From: Desulforadius tongensis
GTDB taxonomy: Bacteria > Bacillota > Desulfotomaculia > Desulfotomaculales > Desulfohalotomaculaceae
Direction of reading: 5' to 3'
Assembly (NCBI RefSeq): GCF_016907915.1
Contig: NZ_JAFBCW010000020.1
Coordinates: forward strand, 1 to 46,018
DNA length: 46,018 nt
This document shows positions 43,415-46,018 of this stretch, piece after piece. Position numbers and translations under genes: made by a program. The notes under the pieces are model-generated. The model had not been told where the DNA came from. It worked only from the letters and a program-made list of their open reading frames with translations, and did not search any database. Every line of letters begins with the position of its first letter. The first letter of the stretch is position 1.

Positions 43415-45361
43415 TTATAAAGCTTCTATTTGGCAATGACAGTCATAAAAGGGTGTGCCCGGGCCTAAATCCGGTATAAAATCCGGGGTTAACAGGTTGA
43501 CGCCGCCTCCCGATTTCAACCAGCGGCCCTGGTATATTAACGCTGCTTTTTCCGGCACCCGGCCGGTAATGGATACTTTGACCTTTAATTTACCCCGGGG
43601 GGTTTTTATTACCGCCAGCTGGCCCTCTGATAAACCGCGTTTTTCCGCTTCTAAAGGATTTATTTCCACCGGCATGGGCTGGCTGCTGTTTTTATCTAAG
43701 TTGTGATACTGCGAATGCATATATGCCCTGTGATGGGCGGTGATAAGCTGCAGGGGGTATTCCTCGGTTGGTGGTTCATACACCCCTTGATACTCCTGGG
43801 AACAAAATTGAAATTTGCCGTCGGCAGTTTTAAATTTACCGTTCTCCCAGGCCGCCGACGGTGCTGCCGGGTGCCTTATTGCTCCCTGGGCTAGCTTTTC
43901 TATGGTCAGGCCGTATTTTTCAGCGGCCGGCTTCAGCGCCCACTCCAGCCACTGCCTGGGTGTTTGCAGTTCAAATCCCGGTAGGTTCATATGCCGGGCC
44001 AGTTCGCTAAAGATTACCGGGTCCGGTTTGCACTGCCCCGGCGGCTCTACCACTTTGCGGACATACCCCAGGTAATAGTTCCATGAACTGATAATAATAT
44101 TTTCTTCTTCCAAAAAATAAGTGCAGGGCAGTACCAAATCAGCTGTTTCCGCGGTGTCGGTCATAAACATGTCCACCACCACCACAAAGCCGGCAGATTT
44201 AAAAGCCTGCAGCACTTTTTTGGTGTTGGGCAGCTGGTTCACCGGGTTGGAACGGGTGACAATTATGGCCTTGATCGGTGGGTCCTGGGCATTGATAATT
44301 TCTTCGGCCAGTGTAGGGGTGGCCAGCGTGCGCTCTTTTTCAGCCAGGTGTTTTCCCGCCAGGTCATTAAAAAACCCGTGCCATAACTGGTGGGCATAGT
44401 TAGCTCCGCCGCCGGGAATACCAATATTACCGGTTAATGCAGCCAGGGCATCAATGTACCTGACGGTATTCCCCCCGTTGGCGTAGCGCTGCATGCCGTA
44501 ACCAAAAAGAATGCTGGCCGGTTTGCATTTGGCGTACATCAGGGCGGCACGGCGAATGGTTTCCGCCGGCACGGCGGTTATTTCTTCCGCCTTTTGCAGG
44601 GAGAAGTTTTTAACCAGTTGGCAGTAGCTGTGGTAATTGGCGCAGCTGCGCGCAAACTGGTAATTGTGCAGGTTTTCTTCAATTATTACACCGGCCATGG
44701 CCAGTGCCAGGGCACCGTCGGTTCCCGGCAGGGGCCGGACATGTAAATCCGCCTCTTCGGCCATTTTAATTTGCAGCGGGTTTATAACCATTAATTTAGC
44801 CCCTTTTTCCCTGGCTTTTTTAATAAAGGGAACCATATGCAGGTTGGTAGTATCCGGGTCCCTGCCCCAGAGCACAATTAAGCGGGAATTGAGTACATCC
44901 GACCAGGGGTGAATTTGCAGCATGCCAAAGTCTGCTTCCTGGGCGGCATAACCGCTGCCCCAGCAGATACTGCCCCGGGGGGTGGTCATACCGCCGTAGG
45001 CATTGCCAAAACGGGTATCCAGTTGGTGCAGCAGCCCCCCGCTGCCGCTGCCGGTGTGCAGTAAAACGGCGGTGCTGCCGTACTGCTGCTTAATATGATT
45101 TAACCTTTCAGCTATCAGGTCATAGGCATCTGACCACTCAATGGCCTGCCAGCTTCCGTTTTTCCTTACCAGGGGATGAGTAATCCGCTGGCTGCTGTAC
45201 ATTCGCTGTAAATGGCGGTAGCCCTTGGAACACAAAAAACCCCGGGTGAGGGGATGATCCGGGTCGCCCTCAATTTTGACTACTTTTTCATTTTCCACGT
45301 GCACCAGCATTCCACAGGTGTCAGGGCAGTCCAACGGGCAGGTGGATTTGTAAATAGTCAA
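43415..45361 (-). CDS. single-subunit molybdopterin oxidoreductase
   Basis: 648 aa of the DMSO reductase/formate dehydrogenase superfamily. The N-terminal 4Fe-4S motif is CPLDCPDTCG near residue 8 with a fourth Cys in FLCSKGY near 43. The likely metal ligand is the Cys in RGSICWGSG near 132, so it uses cysteine rather than selenocysteine. Later blocks (IVTRSNPVNQLPNT, TDTAETADLVLPC, EINPLEAEKRGLSEGQLAVI) bind the two guanosine pterins. No Tat signal, so it is cytoplasmic; the substrate is unknown. No small subunit is adjacent. ATG at 45361. Confidence 0.9.
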   Translation of the reverse strand: MTIYKSTCPLDCPDTCGMLVHVENEKVVKIEGDPDHPLTRGFLCSKGYRHLQRMYSSQRITHPLVRKNGSWQAIEWSDAYDLIAERLNHIKQQYGSTAVLLHTGSGSGGLLHQLDTRFGNAYGGMTTPRGSICWGSGYAAQEADFGMLQIHPWSDVLNSRLIVLWGRDPDTTNLHMVPFIKKAREKGAKLMVINPLQIKMAEEADLHVRPLPGTDGALALAMAGVIIEENLHNYQFARSCANYHSYCQLVKNFSLQKAEEITAVPAETIRRAALMYAKCKPASILFGYGMQRYANGGNTVRYIDALAALTGNIGIPGGGANYAHQLWHGFFNDLAGKHLAEKERTLATPTLAEEIINAQDPPIKAIIVTRSNPVNQLPNTKKVLQAFKSAGFVVVVDMFMTDTAETADLVLPCTYFLEEENIIISSWNYYLGYVRKVVEPPGQCKPDPVIFSELARHMNLPGFELQTPRQWLEWALKPAAEKYGLTIEKLAQGAIRHPAAPSAAWENGKFKTADGKFQFCSQEYQGVYEPPTEEYPLQLITAHHRAYMHSQYHNLDKNSSQPMPVEINPLEAEKRGLSEGQLAVIKTPRGKLKVKVSITGRVPEKAALIYQGRWLKSGGGVNLLTPDFIPDLGPGTPFYDCHCQIEAL

Positions 45362-45459
45362 TCCGTATCACTCCGTTTCTAAATTATTGGCAGGAAAGTT
45401 ATTTGATGAGCAAGAAGCTATAAGAAGCTATAAATAAAAAAAGTTGGGAGTTCATTAAA

Positions 45460-45738
45460 ATGCAGTTCGTTAAATTTTATGTCATATCCATAAACCTGCT
45501 TACCTTCGGCCTGTTTGTGCTGGATAAATGGCTGGCCGGGCGTAAAAGGGTAAGGTGGCGCATTCCTGAAAACCGCCTGCTTTTGGCCAGTGTCATTGGC
45601 GGTTCACTGGGAGCGCTGGCGGCCATGCAGTTAGTACGCCATAAAACCCAAAAAATAAAATTTAAGTGGGGGATACCGGCCATACTGCTTATTCAAGGGG
45701 CGGTAATTGCCTTTTTTATCAGACAGCTGGTGGATTAA
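45460..45738 (+). CDS. DUF1294 membrane protein
   Basis: 92 aa. A membrane helix at the start (FYVISINLLTFGLFVLDKW), the DUF1294 block RVRWRIPENRLLLASVIGGSLGALAAMQLVRHKTQK and a C-terminal helix. The function is unknown. ATG at 45460 with GGGAG upstream, divergent from the oxidoreductase. Confidence 0.85.
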   Translation: MQFVKFYVISINLLTFGLFVLDKWLAGRKRVRWRIPENRLLLASVIGGSLGALAAMQLVRHKTQKIKFKWGIPAILLIQGAVIAFFIRQLVD

Positions 45739-45835
45739 AATGTCCCCACCTTGGAATGCTAAAGCTGCACTCCCAATTACTATTGTAGCATATGGACTGT
45801 TTGGCAGATAGCTATTTGTTTCACCGGCAGCTCCC

Positions 45836-45923
45836 CATGCCGCTTTACGGTACCGGCGGACAGTGAAAATTCCGGCCGCCGTTTGCAGGAACAAACGCTT
45901 TTCAGTGAACAGCGTGCCGATAT
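45836..45923. repeat. intergenic repeat, copy C
   Basis: Begins CATGCCGCTTTACGG and continues with TTTGCAGGAACAAACGCTTTTCAGTGAACAGC..TGCCG-type sequence, aligned with 24034-24119 over about 85 bases with scattered mismatches. It directly adjoins the 3' end of the group II intron. Confidence 0.55.
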
Positions 45924-45924
45924 G

Positions 45925-46018
45925 ATCGAGTAGGGTAACGCCGCAGTAATTTGCTACGGCGTTATCCCTCTCACAGAACCGTACGTACGGGCCTCGTATA
46001 CGGCTCCTGATAAACCTC
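45925..46018 (-). mobile_element. group II intron, 3' end (domains V and VI)
   Basis: On the minus strand the catalytic domain V runs GAGCCGTATACG...CGTACGGTTC (about 46003 to 45974), with the AGC-type triad and a closed stem-loop. Domain VI follows: AACGCCG / CGGCGTT with an unpaired A on the 3' side. The intron ends near CTACTCGAT at about 45925. The intron body and any reverse transcriptase gene lie beyond the window end. Confidence 0.85.

Noticed and set aside
45631-45894. 87-residue minus-strand ORF over the DUF1294 gene end and repeat copy C
   Set aside because: Overlaps a real gene antisense and lies in repeat sequence; no ribosome site.
1-46018. CRISPR array or tRNA genes
   Set aside because: No regularly spaced repeat series with spacers and no tRNA-like cloverleaf with a GTTCGA-type arm were seen.

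Overview
The window looks like a chromosomal segment of an anaerobic, endospore-lineage Bacillota (Clostridia), most like the Desulfotomaculum/Peptococcaceae group. This is inferred from gene content, not from a marker search. The supporting features are a SAM-I (S-box) riboswitch, a PyrR-type attenuator, strong GGAGG ribosome sites with many TTG/GTG starts, an Hpr/ScoC-like MarR protein, an Fe-S type serine dehydratase, and a heterodisulfide-reductase (Hdr) electron-transfer cluster with a selenocysteine-containing MvhD.

Layout. 1-130: 3' end of a 5S rRNA and its terminator. 200-9.4 kb, mostly + strand: an orphan beta-rich protein, an orphan PEP-utilising enzyme domain, a TSUP-family anion exporter preceded by a striking three-site operator array, a small membrane protein, an ABC-class P-loop ATPase, a FakA/YloV-type DAK2 protein, a CGGC protein, a DUF503 protein and a CBS-ACT protein. 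9.5-19.5 kb, mostly - strand: a chemoreceptor, an L,D-transpeptidase, an AlsT sodium/amino-acid symporter, serine dehydratase sdaAB-sdaAA behind a hairpin leader, a two-BON-domain protein, and upp-uraA with a PyrR-binding attenuator between the two genes. 19.6-25.5 kb: lgt, an acetyltransferase, a TtcA-like PP-loop protein, then a SAM-riboswitch-controlled homocysteine-biosynthesis locus (DUF39 protein, NIL/ferredoxin protein, UPF0280 protein) interrupted by a repeat-rich spacer. 25.7-27.5 kb: a FapA/DUF342 protein.

27.8-34.0 kb is the centre of interest: hdrC-hdrB-hdrA-mvhD-(FdhB/FrhB-like). HdrA is a double-length protein with two flavin modules. MvhD is split by an in-frame UGA at the usual Cys codon, followed by a hairpin typical of a bacterial SECIS, so the apparent short ORF is really a 148-residue selenoprotein. 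No hydrogenase or formate dehydrogenase catalytic subunit is next to the cluster. It is followed by a redox-regulation island: two Crp/Fnr regulators, two small ferredoxins and an FNR-like palindrome at an ideal activator position.

36.5-45.7 kb holds glutaminase, a TM1266-like regulator, a PiT phosphate transporter, the MarR/Hpr-like regulator, an NhaC antiporter, an MscS channel, GlpX fructose bisphosphatase, a single-subunit molybdopterin oxidoreductase and a DUF1294 protein. The window ends in the 3' end (domains V-VI) of a minus-strand group II intron, which lies directly beside a copy of an intergenic repeat also found near 20.4 kb and 24.0-24.3 kb.

Taken together the genes describe an anaerobe that ferments or scavenges amino acids, moves electrons through Hdr/ferredoxin modules and makes homocysteine by a sulfide-linked route. 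All functional calls rest on motif recognition by eye; no database search was run.
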